Source of the DNA: Agrobacterium larrymoorei
GTDB taxonomy: Bacteria; Pseudomonadota; Alphaproteobacteria; Rhizobiales; Rhizobiaceae
DNA length: 64,000 nt
Assembly (NCBI RefSeq): GCF_013322225.1
Contig: NZ_JAAMFB010000010.1
Span: 1 to 64,000 of the forward strand
Direction: 5' to 3'
Under the pieces are notes generated by a model that saw only the letters and a list, made by a program, of their open reading frames with translations, did not search any database and was not told where the DNA came from. How positions within the stretch are numbered: the first letter of the stretch is position 1; every line of letters begins with the position of its first letter. The position numbers were made by a program, and so were the translations under genes. This document shows positions 53,070-62,135 of this stretch, piece by piece.

Positions 53070-54296
53070 TCAAGCCATGGCAGGACGCACGACTGGTCGT
53101 TCCTGTATCGGCCAATGTACCACGGCGGCAAACAGGCCCATCGCAACACCCAGCCACCATACGAGATCGTAAGAGCCGAGCTTGTCATAGAGGAAGCCGC
53201 CAAGCCATACGCCGAGGAACGATCCCATCTGGTGCGAGAGAAACACAACGCCGCCCAGCATCCCGAGGTGGCGTGTACCGAACATGATGGCAACGAGGCC
53301 GTTTGTCGGCGGCACGGTGGATAGCCATAGCACGCCCATGACGGCTGCGAATATGATGACCGAAAGTGGTGTCTGCGGCAGCAGCAGGAATGCCGTAACG
53401 GCAATCGAGCGCCCGATATAGATATAGGCGAGGAAATAGGGCTTCGAATATCGTTGCCCGATGAAGCCAGCTGTCAGCGACCCAAAGATGTTGAAGAAAC
53501 CGATCAACGCCATGGCAATTACGGCATAGCGCGGCTCGATGCCGATATCCCCAAGATAAGCCGGGAAATGCGCGGTGATGAAAGCCACCTGAAAGCCGCA
53601 GACGAAGAAACCGGTCGTCAGCAGCAGATAGCTCTTATGGCCCAGAGCTTCGCGCAGCGCTTCGCCAGCCGTCTGCTTAAACTGCGCTTGGGACTGCGAG
53701 CCTGACGATGAATTACCTCGAAGCGGCCAAGCCAGGAGCGGCACCAGCAGCATCATGACGCTTAGCCAGACGAGACTGTCCGACCAGCCATAGGTGGAGA
53801 TCAGGCCTTGGCTAATGGGCGCAAAGATGAACATGCCGGCAGACCCGGCAGCCGTGCCGATACCGAACGCCATAGAGCGTTGCTCGGGCGTGACATGCCG
53901 CGCAAAGGCAGAAAGAATGACGCTGAACGATCCTGCAGCCACGCCAAGCCCGACAAGAACACCGCCACCGAAATGCAGCCAGACAGGCGAGGTTCCGACG
54001 GACATGCAAAGCAGGCCGAGAGCATAGATAATACCGGAAAGGATGAGTACGCGCCCTGTACCGAACTTATCCGCCATAGCGCCGAAGAACGGCTGTCCCA
54101 AGCCCCAGAAAAGGTTCTGCAACGCCATTGCCAGACCGAAGGTAGACCTATCCCACCCCGTATCGGCCAGCATCGGCAGTTGGAAGAAACCCATCGCTGA
54201 ACGTGGCCCGAAGGTCAGAACTGCAATCAGCGACCCGGCAATGATGATCAGCCACGGCATCGGACGGCTGGTTGTTTGGCTTGGCACAGCGGACAT
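53070..54296 (-). CDS. MFS transporter (monocarboxylate/oxalate-formate-type)
   Basis: This 408-residue protein has 12 predicted helices. The TFGPRSAMGFFQLPMLADTGWDRSTFGLAMALQNLFWGLGQPFFG opening and the ADKFGTGRVLILSG loop resemble the OFA/monocarboxylate branch of the major facilitator superfamily. The cargo is unknown. It converges with recO, whose stop lies 6 bases away, so their transcripts overlap or terminate in each other. Confidence 0.87.
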   Translation of the reverse strand: MSAVPSQTTSRPMPWLIIIAGSLIAVLTFGPRSAMGFFQLPMLADTGWDRSTFGLAMALQNLFWGLGQPFFGAMADKFGTGRVLILSGIIYALGLLCMSVGTSPVWLHFGGGVLVGLGVAAGSFSVILSAFARHVTPEQRSMAFGIGTAAGSAGMFIFAPISQGLISTYGWSDSLVWLSVMMLLVPLLAWPLRGNSSSGSQSQAQFKQTAGEALREALGHKSYLLLTTGFFVCGFQVAFITAHFPAYLGDIGIEPRYAVIAMALIGFFNIFGSLTAGFIGQRYSKPYFLAYIYIGRSIAVTAFLLLPQTPLSVIIFAAVMGVLWLSTVPPTNGLVAIMFGTRHLGMLGGVVFLSHQMGSFLGVWLGGFLYDKLGSYDLVWWLGVAMGLFAAVVHWPIQERPVVRPAMA

Positions 54297-54419
54297 GATT
54301 TTCCTCCGAATAGGAGAAGGATATTATTCATCCGCGATATACGACGCCAGCGACTTTTCTTGACGGGTACATCAAGGGGATTGATGCGGGAGGCGTCACT
54401 TCTAGAGGGGGATGTTCTT

Positions 54420-55265
54420 TCAACCCCTCCTTTTTAACGGCCAAGCCTCGCCCCTTAGCTCCACCACATGCGCAATATCGCACACCGCAATCTCACCCGT
54501 ACCCCTTGGCGTCAGGTTCCAGCCGAACAACACGCCTTTAACACGAGCGTCGGCGGACATGCGCAGGCGGCCCATGGCTTTCATGGGCGAGGGCACGTCG
54601 CGCGAGCCGGTCTTCTGGTCCTGCGTCGTCATGATGCAGCGGGTGCAGGGCTTTACGAGATCGAAGCGGATACCGTTGATTTCGATTGCAGCCCATTGGT
54701 CTTCGGCCCACGGCTCGTCGGTATCCAGTACGATATTTGGACGAAACCGCTCCATGCCGACGCTATCCTCGCCCTTTGCCAGCATATCCTCATTCAGCGC
54801 CGCTAGCGAGGCGGTGGTGGTGACGAGAATCTGATAGCCATCGGTGAAGGTGACGGGCGTTTCGCTGCCGGTCCATTCCACACTGGCAAGACGGGTGGAC
54901 CGGTCGTCGAAGAAGGCAAGCTTCAGTTCCTGCCCAAGCCAAAGGGAAATCGCCTGGTTGGCGTCATCCTGAGCGATGGCTGCATTGACCTTGGAACCCC
55001 ATACGGTGACATCCAGCCTTGAGGCGGAGGGTTGGGCGAAAACCTCTCCCTTGCCCTCGACGGACAGGCGATAGCCACCTTCTTCAGGCACCACGTCAAT
55101 AGTGGCGAGCGAGGTTAATTCGCGTTGCGTAACGAAGTTGCCGGACGGATCAACGATCATCGCACGGCGATCTCCCGGCAGGCCTTCCAAGGAAATGGCG
55201 CTGCGGGAAAGCGAGATGCCGCGCGCGCTCTTGACCGGGTAGATATTCAGTTCGCTGATACGCAT
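54420..55265 (-). CDS. MOSC-domain protein (YcbX-like)
   Basis: This 281-residue protein has an N-terminal beta-barrel MOSC_N domain (RISELNIYPVKSARGISL, GDRRAMIVDPSGNFVTQRE) followed by a MOSC domain. The latter has the reactive cysteine in DLVKPCTRCIMTTQDQKTG and the RFRPNIVLDTDEPWAED motif. Such proteins use molybdenum cofactor to reduce N-hydroxylated compounds or handle sulfur. Unlike YcbX it lacks the C-terminal ferredoxin domain. The start at 55265 has GAGG nine bases upstream; translation appears coupled to the HD gene, whose stop lies 12 bases before it. Confidence 0.88.
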   Translation of the reverse strand: MRISELNIYPVKSARGISLSRSAISLEGLPGDRRAMIVDPSGNFVTQRELTSLATIDVVPEEGGYRLSVEGKGEVFAQPSASRLDVTVWGSKVNAAIAQDDANQAISLWLGQELKLAFFDDRSTRLASVEWTGSETPVTFTDGYQILVTTTASLAALNEDMLAKGEDSVGMERFRPNIVLDTDEPWAEDQWAAIEINGIRFDLVKPCTRCIMTTQDQKTGSRDVPSPMKAMGRLRMSADARVKGVLFGWNLTPRGTGEIAVCDIAHVVELRGEAWPLKRRG

Positions 55266-55276
55266 CGTCGTGGTCC

Positions 55277-55918
55277 TCAAATTTCATCCAGAAACAGGTC
55301 GAGCACCTGTTGCAAGCGCTCGTGTCGCTGCCTGGCGATCTGCCGTCCGGTTTCGGTGTGGAAACCGTCAGCCAGTTTGAACAATTTGTTCTCGAAATGG
55401 TCAATCGCAAAGCGCCGGTCGTCAAGCGGGCGGTTCTTCGCCAGCGGATCTTCCGGATCGTAGAGCGCAGAACCGAGGCGACCTGCAATATAGAAACAGC
55501 GGGCGGCACCAATCATGCCGATGGCATCCAGCCGATCCGCATCCTGCAAAATTTTCGCCTCCAGCGTTTCCGGCGCAATGTTGGCGGAAAAACTGTGGGT
55601 GAGAATGGCATGGGCGACGGCTTTCACATCTGCGGCTGACCAGCCGATATCGTCAAGAATGCCGGAGGCCTTCTCAGCGGCCAAGCGTGATGCCTGAGAC
55701 CGCAGGGGTGAATTCTTTTCCACCACAACACAATCATGCAGCAATACGCTTGCTGCCAGAACATCACTATTGCCACCTTCCACCGCGTGAATGCGCATGG
55801 CATTACGAAAAACGCGGTGGATGTGCGCAAGATCATGCGAGCCATCGTCGCCTTCCGCCGCATGCGGTATCAGCGTTTCGGCCAGCGCCTCGTGAGGGGC
55901 AAAGGATTGGGCAAGCAT
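55277..55918 (-). CDS. HD-domain phosphohydrolase
   Basis: This 213-residue metal-dependent HD hydrolase (YedJ/YpgQ-like) shows SHDLAHIHRVFRNAMRI, the HD pair in ASVLLHDCVVVEKNS and the late aspartate in LQDADRLDAIGMIGAARCF, the full H-HD-D set. Relatives act on nucleotides; the substrate here is unknown. AAGGAA lies six bases before the ATG at 55918. It overlaps no gene but is closely followed by the MOSC gene. Confidence 0.87.
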   Translation of the reverse strand: MLAQSFAPHEALAETLIPHAAEGDDGSHDLAHIHRVFRNAMRIHAVEGGNSDVLAASVLLHDCVVVEKNSPLRSQASRLAAEKASGILDDIGWSAADVKAVAHAILTHSFSANIAPETLEAKILQDADRLDAIGMIGAARCFYIAGRLGSALYDPEDPLAKNRPLDDRRFAIDHFENKLFKLADGFHTETGRQIARQRHERLQQVLDLFLDEI

Positions 55919-55975
55919 GTGCGATTCCTTATGTTTTCGGAGTCGCGTTTTAGATGTCGGCATCAGCAGGCGCAA

Positions 55976-58783
55976 TCATTCCTGCGCCGCCGTTTGCAGT
56001 GGTCTTGCAGTCAGTATCTTCTGGTAGAAAAGGCCGATGCCGATCAATACGACGCCGAGCCCGATGAAGGAAAGTGCGCGCAGCACGCCTTCGAGGTTGC
56101 TCATATCGATGAGGAAGGCCTTGGCAACCGCCAGCAGTACCAGTGCTGCCGAGGCGAGGCGCAGGCTCTTGGCATCGAAGCGCGAGCCGAGGACGAGCAG
56201 AAGCACGCCGATGGCGAGCCAGACAACCGAATAGCTATAGGTCTCGCCTTGAAGAAAGCCCTTCCAGTCAGCAATATTTTCACCCTGCCAAAAGCGACGC
56301 ACCGATAGCGTTGCCCAAGCGAAGCCAAGCGCCGCGCCGGAGAGCGCAAGGAGCGTGACGTAGAGCTTCGGGCGCTTGCCGCGCGCGTAATAGGCGAGGC
56401 CCGCATAAGCGACGCCGGGGAGAAGATAGCCGATCAGCAGCAGGTTGATGATCGGCCATGGCCCGGTGCTTTCTCCGGTAAAATAAGGGTTGAGAGCGAA
56501 GAAATGGGCGATCAGCACGTTTGCCATTGCAATGACGCCAGCCACCATCGAACCATAGCGGAAAATCGGGCTCGGGCTCTTCAAGTCCAGCGTCATCAGA
56601 ATGCCTGACATGACAATGGTCAGCAGTGTGTAAATGGATTGCTCGCCAAGCGTCGGCGCCGCGTCGTTCAACACGGCTCCATTCATGGCGTGGCGCACGA
56701 GGATGGCGATGGCCAGCAGCCCCATAAGGCTTGCAATCGCCTGCAGAAAGTTTCTCGCCCTCGTCCATGGCCAATTTCGCAGCAACCATGCCGAGGCAAT
56801 GGCGAGCAGTGCGGGAATGCCGTAACCGGGCAGCAGGGCATTGAAAACGGGCGTAGTGCCCAGGTTCTGTGGCCCAACAATCGTCGGTTCCCATGCGATG
56901 CGACCAAGCACGAAAACGCAGGCCAGTGCCATAACCCACGGGAGGACAGACCAATTTCTGTATCTGGTGGCAAGGATGTAAGCAAAGCCGATTATTGGGA
57001 TGAGAATGGTGGTGGCAAGGCCAGAAGTCAGGGTATGAACGGTGAAGACGAACGCGACGAATGAGCCGAGCGTCATGATATTGACAGGCCCTTGAAAGGC
57101 GGATTCGGCTTTCCTGTCGAAGCGGTAGGCAAAGCCTAACAAAGTGCAGCCAACGGCCAACCCATAGGCGGCGTGGAGCCAGTCGCGCGTCAGATTGCCA
57201 TATTCAACAAAGCTTATGATGCCGAGGCCAAGCGGCACGGTCGCGCCGATGACGGCCCAAAGCGCACCGAAGCGCGGATCCTTCACGGTCTTGCGCCGCA
57301 TTGCAACGATGCTGAACAGCAGAAATAGGACGCCCATGATGCGGATGACGGATGCCTGAATGCTGTTGTCGACAGGAACGCTGGAAGGGGTGATTACGCC
57401 ACCATTGCCGTTGAGCGCTGGAAGAAAATCGAAACCCAACTGAGCCAGCAGGTTGGCGCAGCCCAAGGCGGTGAGGGCAGCGAAAATGGCGGGCCATACC
57501 GCATGGTGGCGACCGGCGCCGAGCGCTGCAAGTCCTATGACCAGCACGGCAACCGCAAAAGCAGGATGCATGGTGATGGCAGTCGTGATGCTGGAAAGCG
57601 CAATAGCTGGCAGAACGACGGCCATCGAAAGCGTAAGGCCTAATGCAAGCGGTGGCCTTCCCAGCAAATTCTTGATGAGTGGGAGCGAGCCAGTGGCCTC
57701 TGCGTTAATGATATCGGTTTCTGGTGGATGCTCATAAGCCTTGCCGGGCCAGATCCATATCGCACCCGCTATCATGGCAAGAAGGCCCGCAAGAACCGGC
57801 TCCACCTCCACAATGTCCGAGAAAGTTATGTAACCCAGCGCCCACAACCCCATGCCGATATTGGCAAGGGCAGGGACGACGTGCCAGCGCTGGCTGCGCG
57901 CCGCAAGCGCAGTTGCCACCCATGAAACGGAAAGGAAAACGAACAGCGCCCATATATTGGGTGTCTCGGTAGAAACCAGTGCAGGTGTGACCATGGAGCC
58001 GAACAGGCCGAGCCCGGCCAAGGCCTGTCCATGCAAAAGCGATAAGCCAAGCGTTGCGAAGGCGACGAGCGCCAATGCGATGAAGGCTGTCGTCGGGCCG
58101 ATATAATCGTAAATTCCATAAGCGGCGTAGACAACGCCGAACATCGTCAGCGCACCGGCAGCCGTCAGCACGCCCGGGATCATGGCGTTTGTGTAAGCGG
58201 CGGCGATACCAGGCACGGCCTTACGACGCACCGCTTCGCCCACACTGCCAAGCAGAAGCCCAAAGGCGGCTGCCATGACCAGCCGTACGGCGGGGCTAAG
58301 CAGCCCGCTTTCAATAGAATATTTGACGAGGAATATACCGCCCAGCGCGAGCGCCAGACCACCTGCCCACACCGTCCAGCGAGCGCCGAGCCTGCTTTCG
58401 AAGCTTTCTTTCGCCGGAGGCGCAATGGGTGCTGCTGTTGGTGAAGGCGTAGCCGGTTGCATCGACTGTGCCGAAGCGGCGTCTTCCTGCGTTACATCTT
58501 CTGCAGCGACCTGTGCTGCGACTGCTGGCGTCGGCATGTCTTCTTCCGGTTCGTCTTCAGCTTGGAAGGCTGCTGCTTCCGCGTTCTCGTCCTGACTTGC
58601 TACAGCATCCCGCGCCGTCGCTTCTGGTGCTACAAGCACGACGCCCGCCGTAACCTGCGCCTTCAGCGCCGAGACTTCCTTTTCCAGTTCCACAAGGCGT
58701 CTGGAATTCTTGATGCTGGCATTCAGCGTGTAGAAAAACGCAACCACATAGCCGACAATAAGAAGAAGCAGGAAGGACGTCAT
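55976..58783 (-). CDS. DUF2339-family large membrane protein
   Basis: The 935 residues have an N-terminal transmembrane helix, a short coiled coil (LVELEKEVSALKAQ), a Pro/Ala/Glu-rich linker (about 45-140) and then some 25 hydrophobic helices. This is the DUF2339 family of polytopic proteins, including ESFESRLGARWTVWAGGLALALGGIFLVKYSIE. The function is unknown; a link to envelope or exopolysaccharide has been suggested only loosely. GGAG sits five bases before the ATG at 58783; a GTG two codons earlier is also in frame. It is a very large orphan gene with no obvious operon partner except the downstream HD gene 57 bases away. Confidence 0.85.
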   Translation of the reverse strand: MTSFLLLLIVGYVVAFFYTLNASIKNSRRLVELEKEVSALKAQVTAGVVLVAPEATARDAVASQDENAEAAAFQAEDEPEEDMPTPAVAAQVAAEDVTQEDAASAQSMQPATPSPTAAPIAPPAKESFESRLGARWTVWAGGLALALGGIFLVKYSIESGLLSPAVRLVMAAAFGLLLGSVGEAVRRKAVPGIAAAYTNAMIPGVLTAAGALTMFGVVYAAYGIYDYIGPTTAFIALALVAFATLGLSLLHGQALAGLGLFGSMVTPALVSTETPNIWALFVFLSVSWVATALAARSQRWHVVPALANIGMGLWALGYITFSDIVEVEPVLAGLLAMIAGAIWIWPGKAYEHPPETDIINAEATGSLPLIKNLLGRPPLALGLTLSMAVVLPAIALSSITTAITMHPAFAVAVLVIGLAALGAGRHHAVWPAIFAALTALGCANLLAQLGFDFLPALNGNGGVITPSSVPVDNSIQASVIRIMGVLFLLFSIVAMRRKTVKDPRFGALWAVIGATVPLGLGIISFVEYGNLTRDWLHAAYGLAVGCTLLGFAYRFDRKAESAFQGPVNIMTLGSFVAFVFTVHTLTSGLATTILIPIIGFAYILATRYRNWSVLPWVMALACVFVLGRIAWEPTIVGPQNLGTTPVFNALLPGYGIPALLAIASAWLLRNWPWTRARNFLQAIASLMGLLAIAILVRHAMNGAVLNDAAPTLGEQSIYTLLTIVMSGILMTLDLKSPSPIFRYGSMVAGVIAMANVLIAHFFALNPYFTGESTGPWPIINLLLIGYLLPGVAYAGLAYYARGKRPKLYVTLLALSGAALGFAWATLSVRRFWQGENIADWKGFLQGETYSYSVVWLAIGVLLLVLGSRFDAKSLRLASAALVLLAVAKAFLIDMSNLEGVLRALSFIGLGVVLIGIGLFYQKILTARPLQTAAQE

Positions 58784-58865
58784 GAGCACTCCGCGTACAG
58801 TCCTGTTTTTTAAAGCCTTTTATTGCTGTGTGTGCAAGCTCGGTTGTGGATTTGGGGAAGTAAGC

Positions 58866-59053
58866 ATGACCCCTCACCTGAAAAATCTATGACTTAGCTT
58901 TCGCTAAGATCATGATTTTTCTTCCTCTCCCACAAGGGTAGAGGTAGCGGTGCAAGCGGCGAGGCGCCCACCCCTATCTCTCCCCTTGTGGGAGAGAAAG
59001 CAATTTCAACATCTTAGCTGAAAGCTAAGTGTTAGAAATTGCAAGTGAGGGGT
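58866..59053. repeat. Long form of a mosaic palindromic repeat
   Basis: The outer arms cccctcac (58870) and gtgagggg (ending 59052) enclose two copies of a tagctt...gctaag motif. The inner inverted pair is ctctcccacaaggg (58926-58939) and cccttgtgggagag (58983-58997). The same outer sequences, without the ~120-base centre, occur at 41368-41432. Nested inverted repeats and a modular centre are typical of rhizobial intergenic mosaic elements. Confidence 0.8.
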
Positions 59054-59065
59054 TCAGGCCTATCT

Positions 59066-60625
59066 TTATGCACCCAAAGAAACCCACTCTTTCGCCAACT
59101 CCACATCATCCAGACCGAGGTCGTGACTGGCAGGCAACGTCCTGACTTCAGCCTTTGCGCCGCTATCGTTCAAAAGCGTCGCAAGCTCATGCGCCTTGTC
59201 GTGGTATCGGTCCGTTTCACCCGCTGCCAGAAGGAAACTGGTGCCGGTGAGATCGGCTGGTGGCCAGTGGTCCAACACGGGAATAGGGCGCAGTAGCAGG
59301 GCTGGCGCTGCGCATTGCGGGTGGAGCGCAAAGAAGGCCGCAAGAAAGTTTGCACCGTTTGAATGGCCGATGAAGCTCAGCTTGGAGCGGTCGATGCCGT
59401 AGGCTTGCCCCGCACTTTCCAGAAAGGCTGCGAAGGCTTCCGCTTCCGCGGCAATATCTTTCTGATCAAAGGTCGAATCGGCAAAGCGTCGGAACCAGCG
59501 CGCCACATCTTCCTCGGTGCTGCGCCCGCGCACGCCGAGCAGCGTGGCATTGGGGTTTGCCCTGTGAGCCAGCGCCATGAGGCTTGTTTCGCTGCCGCCG
59601 GAGCCGTGTAGCAGAACCACGACGCTGCCATCCGGTTCGGCAGGTGTGTGGAAACGATGCACGAAAGGAAGATCGCGGTAGATGACGCGCTCTTCTCCCG
59701 GCATGGAAAACTGCGGTAGCGCCACGCGCACATCCTCCTCGTCCCGCATGAAAAGTGGCGGGATGAACAGTTCTTCGCCAAGCCTTTCCAATGGCTCATC
59801 CACGGTCATGCCCGGCGCATCCGTCGCCATCTCGATCAACACGCCGCCCGGTTCGCGCACATAGAGCGAATAGAAATATTTGCGATCATGCGCATTCGTC
59901 GTGGAGGAGTTCAGCGATTTCAGAGAGCTTAATGTCTCGGTCAGGTCGTCCATATCGCGGGCGCGGAAGGCGATGTGATCTACCGTGCCTGTGCCGGGCG
60001 CGCTGGACCAGAAGCCGGTGGCGTCCCGCACATCAATAATGTCGCCAGAGGTGGAAGACATGCGGCGGATGGAGCCCTGCCTGTCCTGCTTCACATAGCC
60101 GAAATGCTTTTCCAGAAAGCTTTCCGTTTCTTCCGGTACTTCGCTCAGCATTGTTGCGCCACGAATGCGACGGATAGCGTGTTCGAGCGGAATACCCGGC
60201 GCTTCGTGCGGCTCGGCTTCTGGAAAGGCATCGGTGCCCACAAGCTTGATGATGATACCATCCGGGTCCTTGAGGCGAATCACGGGTTCTCCGAACTCGT
60301 CCATCGGACCTTCGGTGCGGACACCTGCCTGCAAGGCACGGGTTAGCCAGAAGCCGATGCTGGCGGGATCGATGGCAAGTGAGACTTCCAGCGTCTGCCC
60401 ATAACCGACACGACCCTGAGCACCGTCTTCCCACACAAGGAAGGTCATCAGCGAGCCGGGCGCGGCAGCGTAGTCCCCATAAAGGAGATGAAGCTGCATG
60501 GCATCTTCGAAACCCGCAGTCCGCTTGACCAGCCGTAGGCCCAGGAAGCCCGCATAGAAATCCACATTGGCCTGCACCTTTCTTGTGATCATGGTTATGT
60601 GGTGGATGCCGAGTGCGGATGTCAT
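59066..60625 (-). CDS. VOC ring-cleaving dioxygenase fused to an alpha/beta hydrolase (MhqO-MhqD-like)
   Basis: The 519 residues form two parts. The N-terminal ~300 residues contain two VOC modules of the MhqO/LinE-like extradiol dioxygenase type: IHHITMITRKVQANVDFYAGFLGLRLVKRTAGF, then TGTVDHIAFRARDM and REPGGVLIEMATDAPG, with metal-ligand His, His, Glu. The C-terminal ~200 residues are an alpha/beta hydrolase: VVVLLHGSGGSETS, nucleophile in FIGHSNGANF (about residue 418) and final histidine in PASHDLGLDD. In Bacillus, mhqO and mhqD are separate genes for hydroquinone detoxification; here they are fused. The start at 60625 has GGAG nine bases upstream. Confidence 0.88.
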   Translation of the reverse strand: MTSALGIHHITMITRKVQANVDFYAGFLGLRLVKRTAGFEDAMQLHLLYGDYAAAPGSLMTFLVWEDGAQGRVGYGQTLEVSLAIDPASIGFWLTRALQAGVRTEGPMDEFGEPVIRLKDPDGIIIKLVGTDAFPEAEPHEAPGIPLEHAIRRIRGATMLSEVPEETESFLEKHFGYVKQDRQGSIRRMSSTSGDIIDVRDATGFWSSAPGTGTVDHIAFRARDMDDLTETLSSLKSLNSSTTNAHDRKYFYSLYVREPGGVLIEMATDAPGMTVDEPLERLGEELFIPPLFMRDEEDVRVALPQFSMPGEERVIYRDLPFVHRFHTPAEPDGSVVVLLHGSGGSETSLMALAHRANPNATLLGVRGRSTEEDVARWFRRFADSTFDQKDIAAEAEAFAAFLESAGQAYGIDRSKLSFIGHSNGANFLAAFFALHPQCAAPALLLRPIPVLDHWPPADLTGTSFLLAAGETDRYHDKAHELATLLNDSGAKAEVRTLPASHDLGLDDVELAKEWVSLGA

Positions 60626-60912
60626 CTGGGGTTTCTCCAAGTCTTTATTCAGAACGCTATGTTCTTCGAGATTAAGCTTTTCGCAATCCCGGCGGTTGCG
60701 AACGATGTGTTCATTTTGTGAACAATCATGTGACAGCGATTTCATTCTGCCCAGAAAATAACGCGGCTGCACACCCGTAATGTTGTAAATGATAAAAATT
60801 TAATCGGTAAAATTTTTGAACAAATAATGAGCGATTAGTTCTTGCCATTATGGCGGAAATTGGCTTGTATGACGCAAACGAAATAAAAAAACCTCCAGAG
60901 GGAAATTTCAGA

Positions 60913-61953
60913 ATGTTGACGCGAAGGCTGTTTTCTAGAACAGCGGCTTTGGCCGCCATTGGTTTGCTTGCAGGTATTTCCACCGCTCCCCTGCCAGCCT
61001 TCGCCGAAACGCCGATAAAATTTACGCTCGACTGGAAATTCGAAGGCCCCGCCGCCGGATTTCTGCTCGCGCTCGACAAGGGTTACTTCAAGGCCGAAGG
61101 TCTCGACGTCACCATCGATAGCGGCAATGGCTCGGTGGAAGCCATTCCGCGCGTCGCCACTGGCGCCTACCAGATGGGCTTTGGCGACATCAACTCCGTC
61201 ATGAAGTTTCTGGACGAAGACCCGTCTCAGAAGGTGAAGGCCATCTACATGGTCTATGAGCGCCCGACCTTCGCAGTCGTGGGGCGTAAGTCGCTGGGCG
61301 TGACGGACGATCCGAAATCGCTCGAAGGCAAGAAGCTCGGCGCGCCGCCGCCGGATGGCGCGTTTGCGCAGTGGAAGGCATTCAAGCAGGTCGCCAAGAT
61401 CGATGACAGCAACATCAAGATAGAATCGATCGGCTTTCCCGTGCGTGAGCCCATGCTTGCCAAGGGCGATGTCGATGCCGTCTTCGGATTCGCCTTCTCG
61501 GTGATACTGAACCTCAAGGCGCAGGGCATTTCGGATGATGACATCTCCACCATTCTGATGGCTGAACATGGCCTGAATCTTTATGGCAACGCCGTGCTGG
61601 TAAACACTGATTTTGCTAAGGAAAATCCTGAAGCTGTTAAGGGTTTCCTCAAGGCGCTGGCCAAGGGTTTCGCTGATGCCGTGAAAAGCCCTGAAGAGGG
61701 CGTCGCAGCCGTACTCAAGCGTAACGAAACGCTGAACAGCGACATCGAATTGCAGCGCCTGACCATGGCGAACGCGATGAACATCAAGACGCCCTATGTG
61801 GTCGAAAACGGCATGGGCGGCATCGACCCGACGCGTCTTGCGGCTTCTATGGAAACACTGAAGGTTTCGATTGGGCTGAAGGGCAATGTGAAGGCCGAGC
61901 AGGTGTTCGATGCCAGCTATCTGCCCGCGAAGGAAGAGCGAATGCTGCCTTGA
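60913..61953 (+). CDS. NMT1/SsuA-type ABC transporter substrate-binding protein
   Basis: The 346 residues have an N-terminal signal with a twin-arginine-like TRRLFSR followed by a hydrophobic stretch, ending PAFA/ET. The mature protein starts PIKFTLDWKFEGPAAGFLLALDKGYFKAEGLDVTI, the NMT1/THI5-like family that binds thiamine pyrimidine, sulfonates, nitrate or aromatic acids. The ligand cannot be chosen. The ATG at 60913 is preceded by AGAGGG. The ATPase gene follows after 182 bases that contain a palindromic repeat. Confidence 0.9.
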   Translation: MLTRRLFSRTAALAAIGLLAGISTAPLPAFAETPIKFTLDWKFEGPAAGFLLALDKGYFKAEGLDVTIDSGNGSVEAIPRVATGAYQMGFGDINSVMKFLDEDPSQKVKAIYMVYERPTFAVVGRKSLGVTDDPKSLEGKKLGAPPPDGAFAQWKAFKQVAKIDDSNIKIESIGFPVREPMLAKGDVDAVFGFAFSVILNLKAQGISDDDISTILMAEHGLNLYGNAVLVNTDFAKENPEAVKGFLKALAKGFADAVKSPEEGVAAVLKRNETLNSDIELQRLTMANAMNIKTPYVVENGMGGIDPTRLAASMETLKVSIGLKGNVKAEQVFDASYLPAKEERMLP

Positions 61954-61984
61954 GGCTGGTAGCGTCGAGCCTATCTCCCCACCG

Positions 61985-62068
61985 TCATGCTCGGGCTTGA
62001 CCCGAGCATCCATAGACGCCTCCGCTCTTGCGACGTGAGTGGATCCTCGGGTCAAGCCCGAGGATGAC
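61985..62068. repeat. Palindromic repeat inside the NMT1-type ABC operon
   Basis: The left arm gtcatgctcgggcttgaccc (61985-62004, continuing gagcatcca) and the right arm (62038-62068, tggatcctcgggtcaagccc then gaggatgac) are near-perfect inverted copies around a 25-base centre. It belongs to the same class as the repeat at 8607. It separates the binding-protein gene from its ATPase and permease and could act as a terminator or an mRNA-processing hairpin that lowers downstream expression. Confidence 0.8.
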
Positions 62069-62135
62069 GTCGAGAGGGTGGTTGGCCTCCTGCACCTCTG
62101 CAACGGTGCATGGAAAACACATAGGAATCAGAGTC

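Noticed and set aside
60835-62103. 422-codon open frame antisense to the NMT1-type binding protein
   Set aside because: The sense frame has a signal peptide and family motifs. The antisense frame runs through the palindromic repeat and resembles nothing known.
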